A stretch of DNA of 64,000 nt, taken from positions 3,422,001 to 3,486,000 of the forward strand of contig NZ_AP019700.1 in assembly GCF_006738645.1 (NCBI RefSeq), given 5' to 3'. Below the pieces are notes generated by a model. The model was not told where the DNA came from. It did no database searches and was given only the letters and a program-made list of their open reading frames with translations. The DNA comes from Stella humosa. GTDB lineage: Bacteria; Pseudomonadota; Alphaproteobacteria; ATCC43930; Allostellaceae. Positions 40,729 to 49,695 of the stretch are shown here, piece after piece; the stretch's first letter is position 1, and every line of letters begins with the position of its first letter. The position numbers and the translations under genes were made by a program.

Positions 40729-42373
40729 AGATGCTCTCCTTGAAGGGGGCGTTGCCGACGCGGCGGCAGGTCTCGAGGAACGTCTCGCCCGCCTCGCGGA
40801 TGTCGACATAGGTCTCGACCAGCCGCTCGATGGCGTCGACCACGTCGGCCGACGAGACCGCCGGGCCGACGATGCGGCCGATGGCGGTGTCCTCCTCCGC
40901 ACTGCCGCCCAGCGTGATCTGGTAGAATTCCTCGCCGTTCTTGTCGACGCCCAGCAGCCCGACATGCCCGACATGGTGATGGCCGCAGGCGTTGATGCAG
41001 CCCGAGATGTTGATGCGGAACGGCCCGATATCGTGCAGCCGGTCGAGGTTCTTGAACCGGTCGGCCAGGCGCTCGGCAATGGGGATCGAGCGGGCCGTGG
41101 CCAGCGCGCAGTAGTCCATGCCTGGGCAGGCGATGATGTCGGTCAGGTGACCGATGTTGGGCGTGGCGAAGCCGATCGCGGCGGCCGCGCGCCAAAGATC
41201 CGGCAGGTCGGCCTGGCGAACATGGGGCAGCACCAGGTTCTGCTCGTGCGCCACCCGGATCTCGCCCAGCGACCAGCGGTCGGCCATGTCGGCGACGGCC
41301 CGCATCTCGCCGGAGGTCGCGTCGCCGGGCGGCCGGCCATGCGGCTTCAGCGACAGGTTGACGATGACGTAGCCCGGCTCGCGATGGGCGGCCGTGTTGG
41401 TCGCGCGCCAGCGGGCGAAGGCGGGATCGGCCCGCTCCAGCGCCAGCACTTCGGGCGGCCCCTCGGGTGCCGGAGCGTAGGCCGGCGGGGCGAAATGGTC
41501 CTGGATGCGGGCGACCAGCACCGGGTCCAGCGCCACGCCGCCCTCGGCCTGGATCGCCTGGAACTCCTCGTCCACCATGGCCGCCATGCGCTCGGCGCCG
41601 ATGTCGTGCACCAGGATCTTGACCCGCGCCTTGTAGAGATTGTCGCGGCGGCCGAGCGCGTTGTAGACGCGCATCACCGCTTCCAGATAGCCGAGCAGGT
41701 CGTCCTTGGGCAGGAAGTCGCGGATCGTCTTGCCGATCAGCGGGGTGCGGCCGAGACCACCGCCCACCACCACCTCGAACCCGGTCGATCCGTCCGGGGC
41801 GCGGCACATGCGCAGGCCGATGTCGTGCACGCGGATCGCCGCCCGGTCGAGCTCGGCCCCCGTCACCGCGATCTTGAACTTGCGCGGCAGGAACGAGAAT
41901 TCCGGATGGTTGGTCGACCATTGCCGCAGGATCTCGGCCCAGATGCGCGGGTCCTCGATCTCGTCGGCCGCCACGCCGGCATACTGGTCGGCCGTCACGT
42001 TGCGGATGCAGTTGCCCGATGTCTGGATGCCGTGCATGTCGACTTCGGCCAGGGCCGCGATGATGTCGGGCGCGTCCTCCAGCCGTATCCAGTTGAGCTG
42101 GATGTTCTGCCGCGTCGTGAAATGGCCGTACCCGCGGTCCCAGCGCTGGGCCACCTCCGCCAGCCGACGCATCTGCAGCGACGACAGGGTGCCGTAGGGA
42201 ATGGCGATCCGCAGCATGTAGGCGTGGAGCTGCAGATAAAGCCCGTTCATCAGCCGCAACGGCTTGAACTCGTCCTCGTTCAGGTCGCCCGCTAGGCGGC
42301 GCGCCACCTGGTCGCGGAACTGGGCGACGCGCTCTTCCAGGAAGGCGCGGTCGAAATCATCGTAGCGATACAT
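40715..42373 (-). CDS. cysI: Sulfite reductase hemoprotein (CysI/nitrite-sulfite reductase family)
   Basis: 552 residues; reduces sulfite to sulfide with siroheme and a 4Fe-4S cluster. Cluster cysteines are Cys416 and Cys422 (ACPGMDYCALA) and Cys459 and Cys463 (SGCINACGHHH), the C-x5-C ... C-x3-C pattern. FTTRQNIQLNW (residues about 84-94) and NCIRNV belong to the siroheme/nitrite-reductase half. Assimilatory role is suggested by cysG, DUF2849 and DUF934 neighbours. The nitrite branch of the family cannot be excluded from sequence alone. Confidence 0.93.
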   Translation of the reverse strand: MYRYDDFDRAFLEERVAQFRDQVARRLAGDLNEDEFKPLRLMNGLYLQLHAYMLRIAIPYGTLSSLQMRRLAEVAQRWDRGYGHFTTRQNIQLNWIRLEDAPDIIAALAEVDMHGIQTSGNCIRNVTADQYAGVAADEIEDPRIWAEILRQWSTNHPEFSFLPRKFKIAVTGAELDRAAIRVHDIGLRMCRAPDGSTGFEVVVGGGLGRTPLIGKTIRDFLPKDDLLGYLEAVMRVYNALGRRDNLYKARVKILVHDIGAERMAAMVDEEFQAIQAEGGVALDPVLVARIQDHFAPPAYAPAPEGPPEVLALERADPAFARWRATNTAAHREPGYVIVNLSLKPHGRPPGDATSGEMRAVADMADRWSLGEIRVAHEQNLVLPHVRQADLPDLWRAAAAIGFATPNIGHLTDIIACPGMDYCALATARSIPIAERLADRFKNLDRLHDIGPFRINISGCINACGHHHVGHVGLLGVDKNGEEFYQITLGGSAEEDTAIGRIVGPAVSSADVVDAIERLVETYVDIREAGETFLETCRRVGNAPFKESIYAAA

Positions 42374-42379
42374 GGCCGG

Positions 42380-42697
42380 TCAGACCTCGGCTGGAGCGTC
42401 GAAGGCGGCTGGGACGTCGAAGGCACCGCGGACGCCGACGGTCGGCCCCCTGGCGCGGATGCGTTCGCGGAACTCCACCGGCACCGGCCCGGCCGGGCCG
42501 GGCTCAGCGTCGACCAGATAGGCGCCGACCACGATGTGGCGGGCGACGTCGGCCTGCCCCTTGGCGAGGCCTTCGGCCGCGCTGGCGGTATCGAACAGGG
42601 CGGCCTCGGCGACCGCGTCCGACCAGCCGGCGGCCGGCGTCAGGAACACGACGACGCCGTCCGTCAGGCGGTTGGCGGTGACGATCTGCCCGGTCAT
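42380..42697 (-). CDS. DUF2849 protein
   Basis: 105 residues. DUF2849 family: GQIVTANRLTDGVVVFL, ARHIVVGAYLVDAE and VPVEFRERIRARGPTV. Found in alphaproteobacteria between cysG and cysI; function unknown. ATG 42697 overlaps the cysG stop by four bases (ATGA); ends seven bases before the reductase start. Confidence 0.92.
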   Translation of the reverse strand: MTGQIVTANRLTDGVVVFLTPAAGWSDAVAEAALFDTASAAEGLAKGQADVARHIVVGAYLVDAEPGPAGPVPVEFRERIRARGPTVGVRGAFDVPAAFDAPAEV

Positions 42698-44046
42698 GCC
42701 GCACCTGCCGCGCGGCGCCGGGCGGGAACCGCCGCATGCCTGGGCGGCGCGCCGCGCGCCAGCGCAACCGTCTCGCCGATCAGGATCAGCGCCGGACCGT
42801 CGCCGCGCTCGTCGGCCACCAGCCGCCCGAGGCCGGCCAGCGTGCCGAAGGCGACCCGCTGGTCGAGCCGGGTCCCGTTCTCGACCACGGCCACCGGCGT
42901 CGCCGGGTCCCGTCCACCGTCGATGAGGTCCTGGGCGACATCGGCCGCCGCCCGGCTGCCCATGTAGAGCGCCACGGTGTGGTTGGCGTCCGTCGGCACC
43001 GGCGGTCCCACCCCGAAGCGGCCCTGCCCGGTCACCAGGGTCAGCGCCGAGGCATGGTCGCGATGGGTCAATGGCAGGTCGAGCGCTGCCGCGCACCCGA
43101 GTGCCGCGGTGATCCCTGGCACGACGGTGAAGGCGATGCCGGCGGCGCGCAGCGCCTCCACCTCTTCCCCGCCGCGGCCGAAGACGAACGGGTCCCCGCC
43201 CTTGAGACGGACGACGCGGCGGCCGGCCGCGGCATGCTGCACCAGCAGCGCCTCGATCTCGGCCTGCGGGGTCGACGGGCGGCCCTGGCGCTTGCCGACC
43301 GCGATGCGCGTGGCGTCGACCCGCGCGCGCGACAGGATCTCGGCCGACACGAGATCGTCATGCACGATGACCTCGGCCTCCTCGATCAGGCGCAGCGCCC
43401 TCAAGGTCAGCAGTTCCGGATCGCCCGGTCCCGCCCCCACGAGGTGGACGATGCCGGCCGGCACCGCCTCGCGCCGGTTGATCGCCTCGACCATCGCGGC
43501 ATGGGCCTCGGGCTCGCGCCCGGCCAGCACCTGGTCGGCGATCGGGCCGGCCAGCACCCGCTCCCACAGCCGGCGGCGGCTGTCGAAATCCGGAATGGCG
43601 GCCTTGACGGTGGAGCGGAAGCGGTTGGCAAAGGATGCGAGCTGGCCCAGCCGCTCGGGCAGCACCTGCTGGATGCGCGCGCGGATGCGGCGCGCCAGGA
43701 CCGGCGCTGCCCCGCCGGTGCCGACGGCCACCACCACGTCGCCCCGATCGACGATGGCGGGCATCACGAAGGTCGAGATGTCGGGCCGGTCGACGACGTT
43801 CACCGGCACGCGTTCGGCCATCGCCAGCGCCGCCGTGGCGCGCGCGACGGCTTCGTCGAAGACGCAGATGAACACCACGGTCGCGGCGCGGACGGCCTCC
43901 GCGTCCGGGACGGTGTCGCCGGCATGCCGGACGATGGTGGCACCGGCCGCCGACAGGGCGCTCGCCTTGGCCTCGGCGCGCTCGCCGTCGCCGACGATCA
44001 GGGCGGTGCGGGCATGCAGATCCAGGAAGATGGGAAAGTGGCGCAT
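42694..44046 (-). CDS. cysG: Siroheme synthase CysG (multifunctional)
   Basis: 450 residues. N-terminal precorrin-2 dehydrogenase/sirohydrochlorin ferrochelatase domain (to ~200): FLDLHARTALIVGDGERAEAKASAL, which has GDG in place of the usual GGG, then FVMPAIVDRGDVVVAVGTGG. C-terminal SUMT methyltransferase: VGAGPGDPELLT, VRLKGGDPFVFGRGGEE, PVAVVENGT. It supplies siroheme to the reductase next door. ATG 44046 chosen; a GTG at 44058 overlaps the upstream stop and is possible. Confidence 0.93.
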   Translation of the reverse strand: MRHFPIFLDLHARTALIVGDGERAEAKASALSAAGATIVRHAGDTVPDAEAVRAATVVFICVFDEAVARATAALAMAERVPVNVVDRPDISTFVMPAIVDRGDVVVAVGTGGAAPVLARRIRARIQQVLPERLGQLASFANRFRSTVKAAIPDFDSRRRLWERVLAGPIADQVLAGREPEAHAAMVEAINRREAVPAGIVHLVGAGPGDPELLTLRALRLIEEAEVIVHDDLVSAEILSRARVDATRIAVGKRQGRPSTPQAEIEALLVQHAAAGRRVVRLKGGDPFVFGRGGEEVEALRAAGIAFTVVPGITAALGCAAALDLPLTHRDHASALTLVTGQGRFGVGPPVPTDANHTVALYMGSRAAADVAQDLIDGGRDPATPVAVVENGTRLDQRVAFGTLAGLGRLVADERGDGPALILIGETVALARGAPPRHAAVPARRRAAGAA

Positions 44047-44054
44047 GCCGCCGC

Positions 44055-44615
44055 TCACCCGAACGCCAGGTGGGCGGCCGGCCACAGGTCGGCCTCGCCG
44101 ATCGGCTCCGGTCGCCGGGCATGGGGCCAGCGATCCAGCTCGCGCGCGGCCACATAGACGACGCGGAAGGTGCGACCCGACCGCTCTTCCGGGGCATTCT
44201 CGTCCAGCAGGCGGGCCTTCACCGACCCGAACCGGCCATGCAGCGCGCCCGGTGCGTCGTTGGACGGCTGACGGTCGAGATGCACCGTAACCAGGGCCGC
44301 CCCCGGCACCACGAAGCCGGCCGGGAAACCGGTGTCGAGGCACAGCAGCGTCGTCGCCACCACGACATCGCCGCCCAGCAGCGCGCGGGCGGCGGCTGTC
44401 AGCCGGGGGTGGCGGGCCAGCCGCCACAGCGGCTCGGCGTCGCGATGGGCGTCGGTCAGGATGACGCCGCCGCTCAGCACCGCGGGCTCGACGCCACGAC
44501 GCAGCGCGATCGCGGGGGCAAGGTCGGCGATCCAGCCGATCTCGTCATAGGCGAACCGGCCGGCCGATGCCGGTCGGTCGACATCCTCCGGGGTGGCGAA
44601 ATCGAATGGGGGCAT
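44055..44615 (-). CDS. Hypothetical protein at head of the siroheme/sulfite operon
   Basis: 186 residues with no signal peptide or membrane helix. Segments such as HPRLTAAARALLGGDVVVATTLLCLDTG and GAALVTVHLD recall phytanoyl-CoA dioxygenase-like (PhyH) proteins, but no His/Asp metal triad is seen, so this is weak. Ends nine bases before cysG (ATG) or in overlap with its GTG, so it is very likely part of the operon. Divergent LysR gene is a candidate regulator. Confidence 0.75.
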   Translation of the reverse strand: MPPFDFATPEDVDRPASAGRFAYDEIGWIADLAPAIALRRGVEPAVLSGGVILTDAHRDAEPLWRLARHPRLTAAARALLGGDVVVATTLLCLDTGFPAGFVVPGAALVTVHLDRQPSNDAPGALHGRFGSVKARLLDENAPEERSGRTFRVVYVAARELDRWPHARRPEPIGEADLWPAAHLAFG

Positions 44616-44728
44616 GCGGCAGGGTCCTTGATCGGGCCTGTGGAGGTAGACCCGCCCTGCCCAGGCGACAAACGAGACATTCTCATCCGCGCCGATACAG
44701 AAATTTGATTCACGCCCGTCGCCCCACC

Positions 44729-45706
44729 ATGTATGGCCCGTCCATGGACGAAGAACGCATCCCCTCCGCGCTGGAGCGCAGCAGCAAGGCCCAGAGCCGT
44801 TGGCGCCGCCTGCCGCCGCTCAACTCGCTGCGCGCCTTCGAGGCCTCGGCCCGACACGGCAGCTTCACGCGGGCCGCGGGCGAACTGTTCGTCACCCCCG
44901 CCGCCGTCAGCCACCAGGTGAAGGCGCTGGAGGACTTCCTCGGCATGACGCTCTTCCGGCGCGAGCGGAACGGGCTGCAGTTGACCGACAGTGGCCGGGC
45001 CTACCTGCCCGGCGTGCGCGAGGCGTTCGAGCGCCTGGTGGAGGCGATGGACGAACTGGCTGCCGTCGGCCAGCACGGCGTGCTGACCGTCAGCGTCGCC
45101 CCCTCCTTTGCCGCCAAGTGGCTGGTGCCGCGGCTCGACGGCTTCCAGCAGGCGAACCCGGAAATCGACGTTCGCATCTCGGCCTCGATGGGCCTGACCG
45201 ATTTCTCGGTGGGCGACGTCGACCTCGCCATCCGCTACGGCGCCGGCATCTATACCGACCTGGAGTCCGAGCTGCTGATCCGCGACACGGTCTATCCCGT
45301 GTGCAGCCCGTCGCTGCTGAATTGCGAGAATGCGCTGACCGGGCCGCAGATGCTGCGCGATCACACGCTGCTGCATGACGACAGCCCGGACGGCGACGAC
45401 ACCTGCCCGACCTGGGCGATGTGGGTGAAGGCCGCCGGGCTGACCGGGATCGACGCCCATCGCGGCCCGCGCTTCAACCAGGCGAGCCTGGTGCTGGAGG
45501 CAGCGATCCTCGGTCGCGGCGTGGCGCTCGCCAAGTCGACGCTCGCGGACGCCGACATCGAGAGCGGCCGGCTGGTGAAGCCCTTCGACCTCTCCCTGCC
45601 GGTCCGCTTCGCCTACTACATGGTCCACCCCAAGGCCAAGGCGCTGATGCCCAAGGTGCGGCTGTTCAAGGAATGGCTGATGACCCAGGTGCCGCCGGCG
45701 GAGTGA
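44729..45706 (+). CDS. LysR-family regulator, GcvA-like
   Basis: 325 residues from ATG 44729 (ATG 44744 also possible; neither has a good ribosome site). Winged-helix N-terminus LPPLNSLRAFEASARHGSFTRAAGELFVTPAAVSHQVKALEDFLG is the GcvA/AmpR-like signature, followed by a co-inducer domain (VSVAPSFAAKWLVPRLDGF). Divergent from the siroheme/sulfite operon; a short inverted repeat GAGA-CAT-TCTC at 44674-44684 lies between them. Control of the operon is possible but untested. Confidence 0.9.
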   Translation: MYGPSMDEERIPSALERSSKAQSRWRRLPPLNSLRAFEASARHGSFTRAAGELFVTPAAVSHQVKALEDFLGMTLFRRERNGLQLTDSGRAYLPGVREAFERLVEAMDELAAVGQHGVLTVSVAPSFAAKWLVPRLDGFQQANPEIDVRISASMGLTDFSVGDVDLAIRYGAGIYTDLESELLIRDTVYPVCSPSLLNCENALTGPQMLRDHTLLHDDSPDGDDTCPTWAMWVKAAGLTGIDAHRGPRFNQASLVLEAAILGRGVALAKSTLADADIESGRLVKPFDLSLPVRFAYYMVHPKAKALMPKVRLFKEWLMTQVPPAE

Positions 45707-45712
45707 GCCGGC

Positions 45713-46387
45713 CTACCAAGGCAGTTCCTCGCCGCTGTAGTTCCAGAACCGGCCGGTGGTGGCGACCGTCAGGCGATCGACGACCGCCTTGACCCCGCGG
45801 GCGCTCTCCGGCGGCGAGATGTCGGCGCCGGCACCCCCCATGTCGGTGCGGACCCAGCCCGGGTGGAGCGACGCCACGGCCACGCCCTTGCCGGCGAGAT
45901 CCGTGGCCAGGCACTGGACGACCTTGTTCACGGCCGCCTTCGAGGCGCGGTAGGCGATCCGATCGGGCGTCGCGTAGCTCAGCGATCCCATCCGGCTGCT
46001 GATGACGGCCACGCGCGCACCAGACGCCAGCAGCAGGTTCGGCAGCAGCGCCTGGGTGACTCGCAGCGGACCCAGCGTATTGATCGCCAGCGTCTCCAGG
46101 AACCCGTCGAAGTCCATGTCGTGGCTGGACTGGCGCTTCGGCCCGATGATGCCGGCATTGTTGATCAGAATATCGACCGGCTCGCCCTTCAGGGCCTGGG
46201 CGAAGGCCGCGACCGACCCCGCGTCGCCGACATCCAGTTTCAACGGCCGGCAGCCCAGGAGCGGAAACGCCTCCGGCGTGCGGACGCCGGCGATGACGGT
46301 AGCGCCGTCCTGGCGATAGGCCTTGGCCAGTTCCAATCCGATCCCGCGCGAGGCTCCAGTGATGACGATGGTGGGCATGCGTCTCAT
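45713..46387 (-). CDS. Short-chain dehydrogenase/reductase
   Basis: 224 residues. Rossmann TGASRGIG (about 10-17), NNAG (about 75), catalytic Ser in VISSRMG and the YxxxK pair in AYRASKAA. NAD(P)-dependent oxidoreductase of the classical SDR type resembling short C-factor/sepiapterin-like members; substrate unknown. Possible starts are ATG 46387 and ATG 46378 (giving MPTIVITGASRGIG); AGGAG upstream favours the latter slightly. Confidence 0.9.
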   Translation of the reverse strand: MRRMPTIVITGASRGIGLELAKAYRQDGATVIAGVRTPEAFPLLGCRPLKLDVGDAGSVAAFAQALKGEPVDILINNAGIIGPKRQSSHDMDFDGFLETLAINTLGPLRVTQALLPNLLLASGARVAVISSRMGSLSYATPDRIAYRASKAAVNKVVQCLATDLAGKGVAVASLHPGWVRTDMGGAGADISPPESARGVKAVVDRLTVATTGRFWNYSGEELPW

Positions 46388-46548
46388 GTCTCCTGATCTA
46401 CGAACTCGATATATGCAACGGCCGCAGCGCCGGACCGGCGCCCGGCCTCAAGAATTTCTAGGGTCGAGCCCGAAAAATCCTCGCTAGGGCCAGCGCCGCC
46501 GCCATCGCCATGTTGCGGGGATCAGACAGGCAAGATGGGTGGCCGGCG

Positions 46549-47517
46549 ATGGCGCGGATCTTCGTGATTCATGAGAACGACGCTTGGGTGGAGCCGCTGC
46601 GCGCGGCCTTTGCCGAGATCGCAGCACCCTACGAGGAATGGTTCATCGACCGCGGCGCGGTCGACCTGCGCGGCCCGCCGCCCGAGGGCGTGTTCTACAA
46701 TCGCATGAGCGCTTCATCGCATACGCGCGGCCACCGCTATGCGCCCGAACATGCCGGCGCGGTGCTGGCCTGGCTGGAGCGGCACGGCCGCACGGTCGTG
46801 AACGGCAGCCGCGCCCTGGCGCTGGAGGTCAGCAAGGTGGCGCAGTATCAGGCCCTGGCCGGCTTCGGCGTCGACACGCCGGACACCATCGCCGTGATCG
46901 GGCGCGAGCACGTCGCGGCCGCGGCCGACGCCATCGGCTACCCCGTCATCCTGAAGCATAACCGCGCCGGCAAGGGCCTGGGCGTAAGGCTGCTGCTGTC
47001 GCGCGAAGCCGTCGACCAGCATCTGGAGTCGGCCGACTTCGAGGAACCGATCGACGGCATCACGCTGGTCCAGCGCTACATCGAGGCGCCGGAGCCCTTC
47101 ATCACCCGGGTGGAGTTCATCGGCGGCCGCTTCCACTACGCCGTCCGCGTCGACACCAGCGAGGGCTTCGAGCTGTGCCCGGCCGACCAGTGCCGGATCG
47201 ACGCGGCAGACGCCGCGAGCGCCGACGCGTTCGCCGCCTGCCCCGCCACCGCGCCGTCGGACAAGTTCCGCATCGTCGAGAATTTCACCCATCCGCTGAT
47301 CCCGGCCTGGGAGCGGTTCCTGGCCGCCAACGACATCGGTGTCGCCGGCATCGAATTCATCGTCGACCGCCAGGGACGCTCCTGGACCTACGACGTGAAC
47401 ACCAACACCAACTACAACCCCGACGCCGAGGCGCGCGCCGGCAAGTTCGGCATGAAGGCGATCGCCCGCCACCTCGCCCGCCTGCTGGTCGAACAGGGGC
47501 GCGCCCGTGCCGCTTGA
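46549..47517 (+). CDS. ATP-grasp ligase, RimK-like
   Basis: 322 residues from ATG 46549 (an in-frame upstream start at 46510 is less likely). ATP-grasp fold: N-terminal domain with VFYNRMSASSHTRGH, hinge and central strands YPVILKHNRAGKGLGVRLL, Mg-binding end VAGIEFIVDRQGRSWTYDVNTNTNYN (D/N metal ligands). Family members ligate carboxylates to amines (glutamate or peptide tails, ribosomal S6). Target unknown. Followed by a small overlapping frame at 47507. Confidence 0.88.
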   Translation: MARIFVIHENDAWVEPLRAAFAEIAAPYEEWFIDRGAVDLRGPPPEGVFYNRMSASSHTRGHRYAPEHAGAVLAWLERHGRTVVNGSRALALEVSKVAQYQALAGFGVDTPDTIAVIGREHVAAAADAIGYPVILKHNRAGKGLGVRLLLSREAVDQHLESADFEEPIDGITLVQRYIEAPEPFITRVEFIGGRFHYAVRVDTSEGFELCPADQCRIDAADAASADAFAACPATAPSDKFRIVENFTHPLIPAWERFLAANDIGVAGIEFIVDRQGRSWTYDVNTNTNYNPDAEARAGKFGMKAIARHLARLLVEQGRARAA

Positions 47518-47638
47518 GGCGACGCCGTTGATGGCGATGGTCCTGCTGCTGCTGGGCGCCGTCGCCGCCCCGCGCGAGTGCGGGCCGGAGTCCGCCGACG
47601 AACTGGCCGACATCGCCGGCCTGGCGTCGCTCGGCTGA
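47507..47638 (+). CDS. Possible small protein coupled to the ATP-grasp gene
   Basis: 43 residues (GTG 47507) overlapping the ATP-grasp stop by 11 bases, with AGGGG about nine bases upstream. It has a hydrophobic start (LMAMVLLLLGAVAAP, about 8-22) and an acidic tail ECGPESADELADIAGLASLG. It could be a natural ribosomally made substrate or just read-through noise. No family seen. Confidence 0.3.
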   Translation: MPLEATPLMAMVLLLLGAVAAPRECGPESADELADIAGLASLG

Positions 47639-47657
47639 CAGTCGCCGGCCCCCGTCG

Positions 47658-49520
47658 CTACGATGCCGCGGCGGCCGGCGGCAGCCGAACCTGTTCGGCG
47701 TCGGCGGCGGGACTCCAGGCATTGATCTGCTGCACGGCCGCGGCCAGGGACAGGACCACCCCGTCGGTCGGCCCGCCCGGGCCGCTGCGGTCCATGCCTT
47801 CCATGTCGTCGACGCTGTTGAGGGCCACCAGCAGGATGCGCACCTCCGGCGCCAGACGGCGCAAGCGCCGGCCGACATAACGGGCATAGGTCTGCGGCCG
47901 CGCCTGGAGGTAGCAGAGTGCCACCACGTCGCCGGCGCCGGGCTGGCCAAAGCCGGCCGACCCCGCCCGCGGGTCGAAGCCCGCGACGGCCTCGGCGGCG
48001 CGGCCTTCCGTGGAGAGCCAGCGCGCCAGCATGCCGGCGGCCACGGCGTCGAGCGGCGTACGACCCGCCAGGCAGACGATGCGGCCGCGCGGCGCGGCGT
48101 CGGCGACGGGCTCGTCGGCTTCGGGATCCTCGGCCTTCACCGCCAGCAGGCCGTCGTCGTCGAGATCCGTCAGCACGCGCTCCACCCGCTCGGCCACCAG
48201 CCGCCGCAGGTCGGCATCGACCAGGCGCACGTCATGGTCGTTCTCGGTCATCTGCAGGGCCGGCAGAACCACCTCCTGGTAGAAGGCGATCGGGGTCGAA
48301 TCCTCCAGATAATCCTCCGCCACCTCCATCGCCTCCTCGTGGTTGCCGGCGACGAGGCGCTGATAGAAGCGCTGTTCGGGCGCCAGCACCGGGTCGTTGC
48401 CCAGCAGGATTCCCAGGAACTCCAGTTGCGGCACATAGCGGCCGATGACGACGATGCACACGGTCAACGGGGTCGCCAGCAGCAGGCCTACCGGCCCCCA
48501 CAACGTCGCCCAGAAGATCGCCGCCATGATGATCGCCAGCGAAGAGATGCCGGTCGACGAGCCGTAGAGCAGCGGCTCCAGCACGTTGTTGCTGACGACC
48601 TCCAGCACCAGGAAGAGCGCCACCGTCCAGGCCAGCATGCCCCAGCCGGGGTCGATGGCGAACGCCAGGGTGATCGGAAAGAGTGCGGCGATGAACGGCC
48701 CCAGATACGGGATGAAGCGCAGGACGGCCGCCAGCAGGCCCCACAGCAGCGCGTTCGGCACGCCGATGAGATAGAGGCCGATGCCGATCGGCACGCCGTA
48801 GCTGGCATTGACGATGAGCTGCATCACCAGGTAGCGGCTGACGCGGCGGCCGGCCTCGTCGAGCGCCTGGGTGCTGCGCAGCACCTGGCCCACGCCCAGC
48901 AGGCGGATCAGCCGGTCGCGCAGGTCCTCGCGCTCCAGCAGGACGAAGAACAGAAAGACGATGACGAGGCCGGCCGACGCGATCGCGGCAATGGCCGGGC
49001 CCGCGAAATTCTCCAGCACGGCCAGCGGCTGCGGCGGCGGCGGCTGGATGACAACGGCCACGGCATCGTCCGCCCCCGGCGCCACGGGTGCCGCGCCCAA
49101 CTCCCGACCGAGCAGGCTCGCCATCTGCGACAGCCGCTCGAAGACGCCGGACCCGCCCGTTGATTCACGAATGCCGGCCAGCTTGGCGCGGATCGTCTGC
49201 TGGTAGTCGGGGATGTTGGTCGCCAGCACGTACAGCTCGTTGCCGACGATGACGGTGATGGCGGCCACCACCACGAAGGCGAGACCGACCGAAAACAGCA
49301 CCGCCACGCCGCGCGGCAGGCCCCATCGCCGGAGCCGGGTCGCCATCGGCGCCAGCAGGAAGCCCAGCAGGATCGCCAGCGCGAAGGCGATGAAGATGTC
49401 GCGGCCGAGATAGAGCGCGCCGATCGTCACCAGCACCGCGCCGGCCGTGACCAGCGGGGCTGGCGGGGCCGGGCTTAGTGGCGTCGCCAGGGGGGTCCGG
49501 GGCGGCGTGGCGTCGCGCAT
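47658..49520 (-). CDS. AI-2E family transporter with long C-terminal extension
   Basis: 620 residues from ATG 49520 (GAGGAG upstream). Residues about 20-380 form the membrane part of the TqsA/PerM (AI-2E) family: GRDIFIAFALAILLGFLLAP, IPYLGPFIAALFPITLAF, SSTGISSLAIIMAAIFWATLWGP. The remaining ~240 residues are soluble: an acidic helical linker then a Rossmann-like domain (RIVCLAGRTPLDAVAAGMLARWL...DVVALCYLQARP...VRILLVALNSVDD). Such C-terminal extensions are seen in other alphaproteobacterial members; their role is unknown. Confidence 0.88.
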   Translation of the reverse strand: MRDATPPRTPLATPLSPAPPAPLVTAGAVLVTIGALYLGRDIFIAFALAILLGFLLAPMATRLRRWGLPRGVAVLFSVGLAFVVVAAITVIVGNELYVLATNIPDYQQTIRAKLAGIRESTGGSGVFERLSQMASLLGRELGAAPVAPGADDAVAVVIQPPPPQPLAVLENFAGPAIAAIASAGLVIVFLFFVLLEREDLRDRLIRLLGVGQVLRSTQALDEAGRRVSRYLVMQLIVNASYGVPIGIGLYLIGVPNALLWGLLAAVLRFIPYLGPFIAALFPITLAFAIDPGWGMLAWTVALFLVLEVVSNNVLEPLLYGSSTGISSLAIIMAAIFWATLWGPVGLLLATPLTVCIVVIGRYVPQLEFLGILLGNDPVLAPEQRFYQRLVAGNHEEAMEVAEDYLEDSTPIAFYQEVVLPALQMTENDHDVRLVDADLRRLVAERVERVLTDLDDDGLLAVKAEDPEADEPVADAAPRGRIVCLAGRTPLDAVAAGMLARWLSTEGRAAEAVAGFDPRAGSAGFGQPGAGDVVALCYLQARPQTYARYVGRRLRRLAPEVRILLVALNSVDDMEGMDRSGPGGPTDGVVLSLAAAVQQINAWSPAADAEQVRLPPAAAAS

Positions 49521-49659
49521 GGCTGGCTCTCCTCGAAGCGATCCCTGCGCGGGGGGCGGCTGCCCGGTTCGATGCGGAATCCGCCCCACAACGCCGGCGT
49601 CCCGGCGAAGTTCCGCCGCCGTCCATAACAAGGGCTTTGCAATGCGTGCCAGCTTGGGG

Positions 49660-49672
49660 TGACGTAGCGTCA
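49660..49672. promoter_or_regulatory. Inverted repeat upstream of the RTX gene
   Basis: TGACG-TAG-CGTCA, perfect 5-base arms, 23 bases before the GTG of the RTX gene, in the 175-base gap shared with the AI-2E gene promoter. Possible operator; no partner regulator nearby. Confidence 0.3.
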
Positions 49673-49695
49673 GGACAACCAAGCGGGGGGCGATC

